NCBI RefSeq assembly: GCF_041435195.1
Contig: NZ_CP108106.1
Span: 7,019,001-7,083,000, forward strand
Length of the DNA: 64,000 bases
Reading direction: 5' to 3'
Source of the DNA: Streptomyces sp. NBC_00224
Lineage (GTDB): Bacteria; Actinomycetota; Actinomycetes; Streptomycetales; Streptomycetaceae
Part shown: positions 51,879-59,670 of the stretch, in pieces
How positions within the stretch are numbered: position 1 is the stretch's first letter
Layout of the letters: every line of letters begins with the position of its first letter
Program-made: the position numbers and the translations under genes
The notes under the pieces: generated by a model
Databases searched by the model: none
Told to the model about the DNA's origin: nothing
Seen by the model: the letters and a program-made list of their open reading frames with translations, nothing else

Positions 51879-52727
51879 TCAGCCGATGTGGTACGGGTCG
51901 CCGTAGACCTTCCAGTCCAGCGGGGTGTTCAGGTTGAGGTTGCCCTTCTTCAGGAACACCCGCTGCTCGGTGTCGACGCGGCTGGTGTCGCTGTGCGCCT
52001 CCTCCTGCTTCATCGCCCAGACGCGGGCGTCGAGGAAGGCGCCCAGGTATTTCGTCTCGTCGCCGCCCTGGGACGGCGGCTTCGCCTTGGCCAGCGCCTT
52101 CTTGCGGATGCTGCTGAAGCTGGTGGGGTCGGTGCCGTCGCCGTGCATGACGATGGCGTCGTAGTACATGAACTGCCCGAGCGTGCCCACTCCGTCGGCC
52201 TTGCCCTGCTTGACGGCCGGGTCGAAGTAGACCCGGTCCCGCTCGTCGTTCTGGGCGTTCTTGAAGGCGGTCTCCGAAGAGGCCGTCTTCCAGTCCTTGG
52301 TGAAGTTGGGGTCGAGCCCGGCGTGCGAGTCGCTCCCGTTCACCTTGCGCAGCGCGGGCAGGTACTTCTGGAGCACGTTCCCCGGCTCGCGGTCGGCGTA
52401 GAGCTCGACGAGGTCGAGCATGTCGCCGGTGCCGGAACAGAACCCGATGATGCCGGCGGTGTAGCCCCGGCCGTCGCCGATGTCCTCGATGTACTTGTAC
52501 TGGGCCTTCCAGTTCAGTGAGGAGTTCTCCGCGCTGGAGACGAGCTCCATCGCTATTTCCTTCTTGGCCGGGTCGTCGAGCCCGGTCGCCGCTGCTGCCA
52601 TGGGGGCATTGTGGCTGGTCGCGGCGGTGGCCGTGGCCGCGGGTACGGCGATCACGGCGGCGCCGAGCACGGCGGACGCGGTGATCCTGAGACGACGTGC
52701 GAGGGCGCTGTGGTGGGGGGTGAGCAC
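51879..52727 (-). CDS. csn: chitosanase, GH46
   Basis: A 282-aa secreted endo-chitosanase. The signal peptide (RRLRITASAVLGAAVIAVPAATATAA) is followed by the GH46 catalytic domain. The acid is Glu67 in SSAENSSLNWK and the base is Asp85 in IGDGRGYT, separated by 18 residues as in the family. I choose the GTG at 52727 because CAGGAGGTCTG precedes it; the frame is open upstream but lacks a ribosome site. A palindromic operator lies 39 bp upstream. Confidence 0.95.
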   Translation of the reverse strand: MLTPHHSALARRLRITASAVLGAAVIAVPAATATAATSHNAPMAAAATGLDDPAKKEIAMELVSSAENSSLNWKAQYKYIEDIGDGRGYTAGIIGFCSGTGDMLDLVELYADREPGNVLQKYLPALRKVNGSDSHAGLDPNFTKDWKTASSETAFKNAQNDERDRVYFDPAVKQGKADGVGTLGQFMYYDAIVMHGDGTDPTSFSSIRKKALAKAKPPSQGGDETKYLGAFLDARVWAMKQEEAHSDTSRVDTEQRVFLKKGNLNLNTPLDWKVYGDPYHIG

Positions 52728-52765
52728 CAGACCTCCTGGGGGGAGTTCGTCGTTCACTGTTTTGT

Positions 52766-52780
52766 TAGGAAACTTTCCTA
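52766..52780. promoter_or_regulatory. palindrome TAGGAAA-C-TTTCCTA upstream of csn
   Basis: A perfect 7-bp dyad about a central base, 39 bp before the csn GTG. Streptomyces chitosanase genes are known to be repressed through a palindrome in this position by a ROK-type repressor (CsnR); I infer the same here. No such repressor is encoded in the window. Confidence 0.65.
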
Positions 52781-52859
52781 CCACTGGCCGGGCGGAGGCG
52801 TACAGCCTTGTGTCACAAGGAAGTTGAAGAATCCGGCCGCGTCGGGTTCAGTTCACCCG

Positions 52860-53477
52860 GTGAATGAATCGAGCCGGGTCGAGGCGTTCAGCGACGGCGT
52901 TTTCGCCATCGCGATCACCCTCCTGATCCTGGAAATCAAGGTGCCCCCGCACGCGGGCGACCACCTCTGGAGCGATCTGGGCCACCAGTGGCCCTCGTAC
53001 GCCGCCTATGTGGTGAGCTTCCTGGTCATCGGCATCATGTGGGTCAACCACCACACGCTCTTCAGCTACGTGGTACGCGTCGACCGCACGCTGATGTTCC
53101 TCAATCTGCTGCTGCTCATGACCGTCGCGGCGATCCCCTGGCCGGCAGGGCTGATGGCCGAATACCTCAGGGAGGACAACGCGTCACACGTGGCCGCCGC
53201 CGTCTACAGCGGACTCATGGTCGTCATGGCCATCAACTTCCAGGCGCTGTGGTGGCATGTGACGCGGACCGGCCATCTCTTCGACGACCGCGTCGACTCC
53301 GCGGCCGCCCGGGCCACCCGCGCCCGCTTCGCGCTCGGCTCGCTCGCCTACCCGGCGACGGTCCTGCTCGCCTTCGTCTCGGCGCCGCTGACGCTCGCCG
53401 CGCACGGGCTGCTCGCGGTGTACTACGGCTTCAACCAGCTCAGGATCCCCACGAAGGAGGCGCAGAAGACCGGTTGA
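52860..53477 (+). CDS. TMEM175/DUF1211-family membrane protein
   Basis: A 205-aa protein starting RVEAFSDGVFAIAITLLILEI, the signature of bacterial TMEM175 potassium-channel-like proteins, followed by five more hydrophobic helices (WPSYAAYVVSFLVIGIMWVN, MFLNLLLLMTVAAIPWP and others). The bacterial family conducts K+ without the canonical filter. The GTG start at 52860 has no clear ribosome site, and an upstream start is possible. Confidence 0.85.
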   Translation: MNESSRVEAFSDGVFAIAITLLILEIKVPPHAGDHLWSDLGHQWPSYAAYVVSFLVIGIMWVNHHTLFSYVVRVDRTLMFLNLLLLMTVAAIPWPAGLMAEYLREDNASHVAAAVYSGLMVVMAINFQALWWHVTRTGHLFDDRVDSAAARATRARFALGSLAYPATVLLAFVSAPLTLAAHGLLAVYYGFNQLRIPTKEAQKTG

Positions 53478-53551
53478 GGTTGCCCGGCCGGGAGGCCGCG
53501 GGCACGAGCGGGCCCGCGGCCTTCACCGTGCGCGGCACCGGGCCGCCGGGC

Positions 53552-54148
53552 TCAGGCTGCCCAGCCCGGATCCCGCCCGCTGAGCCCGACCACCCGGTCC
53601 AGCAGTGGGGCGTTCTTCGGCACCTCGACGACCGGCCCGAACGCGGGGGCGCGCATCGCGTCGTCCCGGCTCGCGTCGAAGAAGCCGTGCACCACCTCCA
53701 GGCTCGCGGCGCCCGGGTCGTACGGCTGGCCGGTGGCCCGGGCCAGGTCCCAGCCGTGGACGACGAGTTCGTTGAGCGCGACGACGCCCGCGATCGCGGC
53801 GGGGAAGGTGATGCCGCCCGCCTGGGTGTCCCCGTCCCAGGCGTCCGGCGCGCGCCACGCCTCGGCCAGTGCCGCCAGCCGCCCGGGCAGCCCGGTGCGC
53901 CAGTCCTCGGGCAGTACGGGCGTGACGGACCCGGGGTCGGTGGCGGTCGAGGGCCCGAACTCCTTGCGGGCGGCCGAGTCGAAGGCGGTGGTGAGCCCGG
54001 CGATGTGCCCGAGGAGCTCGCGTACGGAGTACTTCGGGCAGGGCGTCGGCGCCCCGAGCTGCTCGTCCCGTACACCGTCGAGCAAGGCGGCCACGGCGCG
54101 GGCGGCGGGGCCGAGGTCGGGCCGGGGGGTCTGCGTCTGGGTATCCAT
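53552..54148 (-). CDS. TIGR03086-family DinB-like metal-binding protein
   Basis: A 198-aa DinB/MDMPI-fold protein: LGAPTPCPKYSVRELLGHIAG near the N-terminus and NELVVHGWDLARATGQ in the middle, with the metal-site His residues. Actinobacteria carry many copies; substrates are unknown, and mycothiol involvement is possible. It stands alone, convergent with the TMEM175 gene. Confidence 0.88.
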   Translation of the reverse strand: MDTQTQTPRPDLGPAARAVAALLDGVRDEQLGAPTPCPKYSVRELLGHIAGLTTAFDSAARKEFGPSTATDPGSVTPVLPEDWRTGLPGRLAALAEAWRAPDAWDGDTQAGGITFPAAIAGVVALNELVVHGWDLARATGQPYDPGAASLEVVHGFFDASRDDAMRAPAFGPVVEVPKNAPLLDRVVGLSGRDPGWAA

Positions 54149-54301
54149 GACAGTGCAGACCGGCCCGGCGGCCGGAACTCATCGCGTCCGGCGCGACTTC
54201 CTTTACGGGAACGGTGCGACCGGAGTCGTCCGCCCTCTTGCCGAGCGCCGCCACCTGTGCGATATAGGTCTGGACCATCTCGTACGGAGGAGGGCCCGAC
54301 T

Positions 54302-55273
54302 GTGCGACGCCCCACCGGATACGCCGTGTTGGTCTGCGCCGTCCTCGTCCTCGCCGCCTGCTCGGCCACCGCCGACGAACGGGACGGGCGGGCGCCGACG
54401 GTGCCGGGCACCGTGACCGCGCAGGCGAGCAGCGCCACCTCCGTGCACGTCATGTGGGAGGCGTCGGCCGACGACAAGGGAGTCACCGGGTACGAGGTCC
54501 TCCAGCGGGGCACCCGGGCCAAGGCGGTGCCGGGCGAGAAGCACATGATCGACGTCGACGGGCTCGCCCCGGCGACCGCCTACAGCTTCACCGTGCGCGC
54601 CCGCGACGCCGCCGGGAACCTCTCCGCCCCCAGCGCCCCCGTGGCCGTCACCACGCCCGCGCCCGGCCCCGCCGACCACGGGCCGCCCACCGCGCCGGGG
54701 GCGCCGCGGGGCCGGGCCGACGGGAGCCGCGCGGCGACGCTGAGCTGGCGGCGAGCCACCGACGACGTGGGCGTCACCTCGTACGACATCTACCAGGAGG
54801 ACGTGCGGATCCACAGCGTCTCCGGGCGCGAGAGCGGCGCCCGGGTCACCGGGCTGCGGCCCGGGACCGTCTACAGCTTCACCGTGCGGGCCCGCGACGC
54901 CGCCGACAACTCCTCGCCGGACAGCGCCGCCGTCGACCTCACCACGGCTTCGGCTCCGGGCGCGCCCGCCAGTACGGCGCCCACCGGGCTGAGCGCGCGC
55001 TACGGGGAGGCGGCGGGGGTGCCGACCGTCGAGCTGTCCTGGCGCCCGCCGGACACGGGCGGCCCGGTCACCTCGTACCAGCTCTTCCTCGACGGACGCC
55101 TCACCACCACGATCGTGTTCGGCGCGTCGCCGCCCCCGGGCCGGGTGTCGTACGGCCTCACCGTCTCGGCCGAGAAGCCGGGCACCCGCTACAGCGTCAA
55201 ACTCCGCGCCCAGCTGCCCGACGGGAAGTGGGGCGACTTCTCGGCCCAGCGCACGGTCGTCATCGGAGGCTGA
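54302..55273 (+). CDS. lipoprotein with three fibronectin type III domains
   Basis: A 323-aa lipoprotein. The signal ends in lipobox LVLAAC. Three FN3 modules follow at roughly 35-118, 125-215 and 225-323, each with WxxSxD/WRxAxD and YSFTVRARDAA-type strands. Such modules in Streptomyces act as linkers or carbohydrate binders in secreted hydrolases; here there is no catalytic domain, so it may be a surface adhesin or scaffold. GTG 54302 follows CGGAGGAGGGCCCGACT. Confidence 0.8.
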   Translation: MRRPTGYAVLVCAVLVLAACSATADERDGRAPTVPGTVTAQASSATSVHVMWEASADDKGVTGYEVLQRGTRAKAVPGEKHMIDVDGLAPATAYSFTVRARDAAGNLSAPSAPVAVTTPAPGPADHGPPTAPGAPRGRADGSRAATLSWRRATDDVGVTSYDIYQEDVRIHSVSGRESGARVTGLRPGTVYSFTVRARDAADNSSPDSAAVDLTTASAPGAPASTAPTGLSARYGEAAGVPTVELSWRPPDTGGPVTSYQLFLDGRLTTTIVFGASPPPGRVSYGLTVSAEKPGTRYSVKLRAQLPDGKWGDFSAQRTVVIGG

Positions 55274-55277
55274 GGCT

Positions 55278-56489
55278 CTACGAGTTGAGCTGCCGTCCGC
55301 CGAACGCGCCCGAGCCATCGGCCTGTTGCCACCACTTCTCCAGGCCGCTCTGGTCCATCGCGCTCCAGTCCGGCGTTTGCTCCACGAGGCCGAGGCCGAG
55401 TTGCCGGCCCAGTTCGACCATGGACCGGCCGGTCGCAGCCCGGCCCGTGTCGTACGCACTCAGCGCCGCCCGCCAGTCCGGTGCGGTGGTGAGGCACGCC
55501 TCCAGGGCGGTGGCGTCCTGGAGCGCCTTGACCGCGCCGCCGCCGGTGTGCGGGCGGGCCACCGTCGCCGCGTCGCCCGCGAGGACCAGCCGGCCGGTGG
55601 CGTAGTGCGGCGCGGTGAAGTCGTACATCGGCTGGACGAAGAGCTCGTCGGCTGTGGTCGTGCGCACCAACTGACCCCAGTAGGGCGCCAGTTGCGTGTC
55701 CGCGATGTGGGCGAGCCGGGTGTGCAGGGTCGCGGCGAGGGTGCCGGGCGGCAGGCTGGTCGGATTGTCGAAGCGCAGGTCGAGGTCCGGGGGAGGTGCG
55801 GTGTACAGCACCCAGTTGACCCGCAGCCCGCCCCGGCCGTCGGGGATGCGGTAGATGATGACGTGCCCGCCGGGGAACACGGCGTACACGCAGTCCTCGT
55901 CCGGCCACAGCTCCGGGGCCAGCAGCCGCTCGGCCGCGAAGGCGCCCCGCCAGGCCAGATAGCCCGCGTACTTCGGACGCACCTCGGGGCACGCGGCCGT
56001 GCGCACCGCCGAACGGTACCCGTCGGCGCCGATCACCAGGTCGAACCGCTCGCTCCTGCCGTCGGACCCGGTCGCCAGCTCCACGCCGTCCGGGGTGACC
56101 TCCACCGCGGTGACAGCCGTCCCGGACCGGAAGTCGGCCGACTCGGGTACCCGGTCGCGCAGTTCGTGCCACAGCGGGCCCCAGTTGTACGTACGGAACG
56201 GGAACGGCAGCACCCCGATGCGCCGACCCAGCGGCGCCGAGCCGTCCTTCACGTACCAGCAGCGCCGGTTCAGCTGGAGCCACGGCATCGCGGCTGCCAT
56301 GTAACCGGCCGCCTCCAGCTCCGCGTACCGGCCGTTGTGCATGGCGAGTCCCACGCCCCGGTCCGCGAGATGGCCCGAGGCCCGTTCGAACACGGTGACT
56401 TCCGCCGCGCCGCCCCGGTGTGCGGCCAGCGCCGCGGCACACCCGGCGATACTGCCGCCGACTACGGCGACCCTGCCTCCACGTAACAT
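55278..56489 (-). CDS. FAD-dependent aromatic hydroxylase-like monooxygenase
   Basis: A 403-aa group A flavoprotein monooxygenase. VAVVGGSIAGCAAAL binds FAD, FDLVIGADGYRSAVR is the DG motif, and LVLAGDAATVARPHTGGGAVKALQDA is the GD motif. The PHTGGG/ALQDA wording resembles 2,6-dihydroxypyridine hydroxylase more than phenol hydroxylases. The substrate is probably a hydroxylated ring, perhaps a pyridine or pyrimidine. It stands alone, ending 4 bp from the convergent lipoprotein gene. Confidence 0.85.
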   Translation of the reverse strand: MLRGGRVAVVGGSIAGCAAALAAHRGGAAEVTVFERASGHLADRGVGLAMHNGRYAELEAAGYMAAAMPWLQLNRRCWYVKDGSAPLGRRIGVLPFPFRTYNWGPLWHELRDRVPESADFRSGTAVTAVEVTPDGVELATGSDGRSERFDLVIGADGYRSAVRTAACPEVRPKYAGYLAWRGAFAAERLLAPELWPDEDCVYAVFPGGHVIIYRIPDGRGGLRVNWVLYTAPPPDLDLRFDNPTSLPPGTLAATLHTRLAHIADTQLAPYWGQLVRTTTADELFVQPMYDFTAPHYATGRLVLAGDAATVARPHTGGGAVKALQDATALEACLTTAPDWRAALSAYDTGRAATGRSMVELGRQLGLGLVEQTPDWSAMDQSGLEKWWQQADGSGAFGGRQLNS

Positions 56490-56569
56490 CCGCTCATTCT
56501 GGCAGGGCGGACCCGGCGCGGGGCCGGAGGCGAAGGATTCGCCCCGGCCCCGCGTGGAGTGACGTCGGG

Positions 56570-58189
56570 TCAGCCGACCAGCTGCTCGTACGCGGGCAGC
56601 GTCAGGAAGTCCGCGTAGTCCGCGTCGAGGGAGACCTTCAGGAGCAGGTCGTGGGCCTGCTGCCAGCGGCCGGCCGCGAAGGCCTCCTCGCCGATCTCGG
56701 CGCGGATCGCGGCCAGTTCCTCGGCCGCGACCTTGCGGGCGAGGTCGGCGGTGGCGAGCTCGCCGTTCTCGAACACCACACCCGCGTTGATCCACTGCCA
56801 GATCTGCGAGCGGGAGATCTCGGCGGTGGCCGCGTCCTCCATGAGGTTGAAGATGGCGACGGCGCCGAGGCCGCGCAGCCAGGCCTCGATGTAGCGGGTG
56901 CCGACCTGGACGGCGTTGCGCAGACCGTCGTAGGTGGGCTTCGCGTCCAGCGAGTCGATGGCGATCAGGTCGCCGGGCGCCACCGAGACGTCCTCGCGCA
57001 GCCGGTCCTTCTGGTTCGGCCGGTCGCCGAGGACCGCGTCGAAGGAGGCCATGGCGATCGGGACGAGGTCCGGGTGGGCGACCCAGGAGCCGTCGAAGCC
57101 GTCGCCCGCCTCGCGGTCCTTGTCGGCCTTGACCTTCTCGAACGCGACCTTGTTGACCTCGGCGTCCTTGCGGGACGGGATGAAGGCCGCCATGCCGCCG
57201 ATGGCGTGCGCGCCGCGCTTGTGGCAGGTGCGGACGAGCAGTTCGGTGTACGCCCGCATGAAGGGCGCCGTCATCGTCACGAGGTTGCGGTCCGGCAGGA
57301 CGAACTTGGCGCCGCCGTCACGGAAGTTCTTGACGATGGAGAAGAGGTAGTCCCAGCGGCCCGCGTTGAGCCCGGCGGCGTGGTCGCGCAGCTCGTAGAG
57401 GATCTCCTCCATCTCGTACGCGGCCGTGATCGTCTCGATCAGGACGGTCGCGCGGACCGTGCCCTGCGGGATGCCGACGTAGTCCTGGGCGAAGACGAAG
57501 ACGTCGTTCCAGAGGCGGGCCTCCAGGTACGACTCGGTCTTGGGGAGGTAGAAGTACGGGCCCTTGCCGAGCTCGATGAGGCGCTTGGCGTTGTGGAAGA
57601 AGTAGAGGCCGAAGTCGACCAGGGCGCCGGGCACCGGGCGGCCGTCGAAGCGCAGGTGGCGCTCCTCCAGGTGCCAGCCGCGCGGGCGCATCACGACGGT
57701 GGCGAGCTGGTCGGCGTCCTTGAGCGCGTACGACTTGCCGGACCTCGGGTCGGTGAAGTCGATCCTGCGCTCGTACGCGTCGATCAGGTTGAGCTGGCCC
57801 GTGACGACGTTCTCCCAGGTGGGGGCGGAGGCGTCCTCGAAGTCGGCGAGCCAGACCTTGGCGCCCGAGTTGAGCGCGTTGATGGTCATCTTGCGGTCGG
57901 TCGGGCCGGTGATCTCGACCCGGCGGTCGTTGAGCGCGGCCGGGGCCGGGGCGACCTTCCAGTCGCCCTCGCGCACGGCGGCCGTCTCGGGGCGGAAGTC
58001 GAGCGTGGAGGTGCGGGCGATCTCCTCGCGGCGCTCCTGGCGGCGGAGCAGCAGCTCGTCACGGCGGGGCGTGAACAGCCGGTGCAGCTCGGCCACGAAG
58101 GCGAGGGCCGCGTCGGTGAGCACCTCGTCCTGCCGGGGCAGGGGCTCGGCGTCGACGATGGCCAGCGGGGACGGCGCTGGTGCGGACAT
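56570..58189 (-). CDS. aceB: malate synthase A
   Basis: A 539-aa malate synthase: GPTDRKMTINALNSGAKVWL, LADFEDASAPTWENV, the core ATVLIETITAAYEMEEILYELRDHAAGLNAGRWDY, and a C-terminal acidic loop (LMEDAATAEISRSQIWQW, with the catalytic Asp). It condenses glyoxylate with acetyl-CoA. Paired operator boxes shared with gcl and hyi lie 115-150 bp upstream, indicating that it serves ureide-derived glyoxylate. Isocitrate lyase is not in the window. Confidence 0.97.
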   Translation of the reverse strand: MSAPAPSPLAIVDAEPLPRQDEVLTDAALAFVAELHRLFTPRRDELLLRRQERREEIARTSTLDFRPETAAVREGDWKVAPAPAALNDRRVEITGPTDRKMTINALNSGAKVWLADFEDASAPTWENVVTGQLNLIDAYERRIDFTDPRSGKSYALKDADQLATVVMRPRGWHLEERHLRFDGRPVPGALVDFGLYFFHNAKRLIELGKGPYFYLPKTESYLEARLWNDVFVFAQDYVGIPQGTVRATVLIETITAAYEMEEILYELRDHAAGLNAGRWDYLFSIVKNFRDGGAKFVLPDRNLVTMTAPFMRAYTELLVRTCHKRGAHAIGGMAAFIPSRKDAEVNKVAFEKVKADKDREAGDGFDGSWVAHPDLVPIAMASFDAVLGDRPNQKDRLREDVSVAPGDLIAIDSLDAKPTYDGLRNAVQVGTRYIEAWLRGLGAVAIFNLMEDAATAEISRSQIWQWINAGVVFENGELATADLARKVAAEELAAIRAEIGEEAFAAGRWQQAHDLLLKVSLDADYADFLTLPAYEQLVG

Positions 58190-58303
58190 GTGCTGTCACT
58201 CCTTCGCGGGCGGTGCCCTCACCGGCCGCCGGAAGTCAGAAAAGGCACTCAGTGCCAGGACCCCGGAATGCGACTGGGGGCGCCGTCTCAATCAATCGGG
58301 CGC

Positions 58304-58339
58304 TTCTGAACAGTGGATACTAGTTTCCTCATAGTGGAA
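58304..58339. promoter_or_regulatory. paired TTCC-N7-GGAA operators of aceB
   Basis: Box 1 at 58325-58339 is TTCCTCATAGTGGAA. Box 2 at 58304-58318 is TTCTGAACAGTGGAT. The start distance is 21 bp, as at gcl and hyi. The boxes lie 115-150 bp upstream of the aceB start. Confidence 0.55.
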
Positions 58340-58341
58340 GT

Positions 58342-58356
58342 TCAATGGTTTGTTGA
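58342..58356. promoter_or_regulatory. degenerate TCAACA-N3-TGTTGA-like site near aceB
   Basis: The plus strand reads TCAATGGTTTGTTGA; the minus strand reads TCAACAAACCATTGA, sharing the TCAACAAA half with the catalase and uraD sites. It starts 2 bp beyond the aceB TTCC box, which suggests that both regulators may act here. Confidence 0.45.
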
Positions 58357-58427
58357 TATCGAGATTCTCCGGGTCGACAGACCGTGGCGCTCGGTGCCAC
58401 CGCGTTCACTCCAGGTGTACCGGAGGA

Positions 58428-59036
58428 TCAGTCCAGGCGCCCGAGATCCGCCTCCGTGTCGATGTCGTACGGCTCGGCCACGTCCCCGCACTCGACGAGC
58501 GTGATCTCCGGCTCGTGCGCCGCGAGGTAGGCGCGCGCCCCGCGGTCGCCCCGCGCGCTCGTCGCCACCGGCTGCCACCGGTCGGCGCCGAAGAGCACGG
58601 GATGGCCGCGCCTCCCCTCGTACGCGGCCGCCACGAGCGAGGCCGGTGAGCGGTACGCGGCCCTGACGCGGCCGATCGCCTCCGCGCCGATGCCGGGCTG
58701 GTCCACCAGGCTCACCAGGGCGGCCCCGGCTCCCGTCGCGGCCAGCGAGGCGAGGCCCGCGCGCAGGGAGGAGCCCATGCCCTCGGGCCACTCCGGGTTG
58801 TCGATCAGCACGCAGCCGTCCAGCAGGGCGCGGGCGCGCACCTCGTCCGCGGCGGCGCCGAGCACCACGTGCACGGTGGTGCAGCCGCCCTCGCGCAGCA
58901 CCCGTACCGCGTGCTCCACCAGCGGGCGGCCCCGGTGCGTCAACAGGGCCTTGGGCCTGCCGCCGAGGCGGCGTCCGCCGCCCGCGGCCAGCAGCAGGCC
59001 CACGACCTGCGGTTCGTCCTTCGTCGGTTGTGTCAT
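58428..59036 (-). CDS. MobA/MocA-like nucleotidyltransferase
   Basis: A 202-aa NTP transferase: VVGLLLAAGGGRRLGGRPKALL (nucleotide-binding LxAGxxxRxGxxK), DNPEWPEGMGSSLRAGL and LVSLVDQPGIGAEAI (metal-binding DQP). It fits molybdenum cofactor cytidylyltransferase-like proteins, which prepare the cofactor of xanthine dehydrogenase. The purine context is suggestive, but XDH itself is not in the window. Confidence 0.88.
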   Translation of the reverse strand: MTQPTKDEPQVVGLLLAAGGGRRLGGRPKALLTHRGRPLVEHAVRVLREGGCTTVHVVLGAAADEVRARALLDGCVLIDNPEWPEGMGSSLRAGLASLAATGAGAALVSLVDQPGIGAEAIGRVRAAYRSPASLVAAAYEGRRGHPVLFGADRWQPVATSARGDRGARAYLAAHEPEITLVECGDVAEPYDIDTEADLGRLD

Positions 59037-59122
59037 GGCACCACGTATACCGAATGCTCCCCCCGAATTCCGTCCACACGGTGGCGCGCGCCCGGCGCGA
59101 TGGCGTTAACTGGCCCGCAACT

Positions 59123-59148
59123 CCCGTCAGTTGACCTTCGCTGACGGG
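59123..59148. promoter_or_regulatory. inverted repeat CCCGTCAG-N10-CTGACGGG
   Basis: Perfect 8-bp arms around TTGACCTTCG, 41 bp before the DUF5955-like gene. The loop contains TTGACC, which could be a -35 hexamer buried in an operator. Confidence 0.4.
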
Positions 59149-59188
59149 CTGTGAGCACCGGCACGAAGATGTGCGTGGGGAAGGAATT

Positions 59189-59497
59189 TTGTTGCGACGC
59201 GTGGAGCAGTGGCCCGTGACCGGCAGTGCGGATCCCAGGGTGGCGGGGCTGCGCGTTGCCGTGGCGCGGCTGCGGCGGGAGCTGGCGGGGTATCCGGGGG
59301 AGTTCCCGGACCGGGCCGTCGCGGAGGACGAGCTCGCGGCGCTGGATGCGATGGCGGTGTCCGGGGCGCCGGAGGTTTTGCGGCTGCGCCGCTCGCTGTT
59401 GCTGATCGCGGGGTCCATCGGCTCGGTGAGCGCGCTCTCCGTGGCCGTGAAGGCGGTTCGGGAGGCGGTGGACTTATTCGGGGAGCCGCGACGCTAG
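59189..59497 (+). CDS. DUF5955-like small protein
   Basis: A protein of about 102 aa, (M)LRRVEQWPVTGSADPRVAGL, then RLRRELAGYPGEFPDRAVAEDELAALDAM and LRRSLLLIAGSIGSVSALSVAVKAVREAVDLFG. The helical pattern and sequence fit the Streptomyces DUF5955 group, which has no known function. I prefer the TTG at 59189 because GGGGAAGGA precedes it; a GTG at 59171 is also in frame. Confidence 0.7.
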   Translation: MLRRVEQWPVTGSADPRVAGLRVAVARLRRELAGYPGEFPDRAVAEDELAALDAMAVSGAPEVLRLRRSLLLIAGSIGSVSALSVAVKAVREAVDLFGEPRR

Positions 59498-59512
59498 CGC
59501 GTTGGCCCGGGA

Positions 59513-59659
59513 TTCGTCTGCGGGTTGTCTGTGGCTGGTCGCGCAGTTCCCCGCGCCCCTAAGAATGCCGCTGCGCGGCAATCCCCTGGGCGCCCCGAAG
59601 GGGCGCTTCAGGGGCGCGGGGAACTGCGCGACCAGCCCCCCCACTCACCCGCAGACGAA
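59513..59659. repeat. 147-bp cloverleaf-like inverted repeat
   Basis: Main arms: a perfect 28-bp inverted repeat at 59533-59560 and 59610-59637, containing the well-known streptomycete string GCGCAGTTCCCCGCGCCCCT. An outer pair TTCGTCTGCGGG/CCCGCAGACGAA lies at 59513-59524 and 59648-59659. Between the arms are two perfect hairpins: TGCCGC/GCGGCA (59566-59580) and GCGCCCC/GGGGCGC (59590-59606). It separates convergent genes, so it may serve as a terminator, but its size suggests a mobile or cruciform-forming repeat. Confidence 0.75.
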
Positions 59660-59670
59660 CACCGGGCCGG

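Noticed and set aside
59533..59637. Insertion sequence termini
   Set aside because: The arms are inverted, but only about 50 bp separates them and no transposase or target duplication is visible, so it is listed as a structured repeat.
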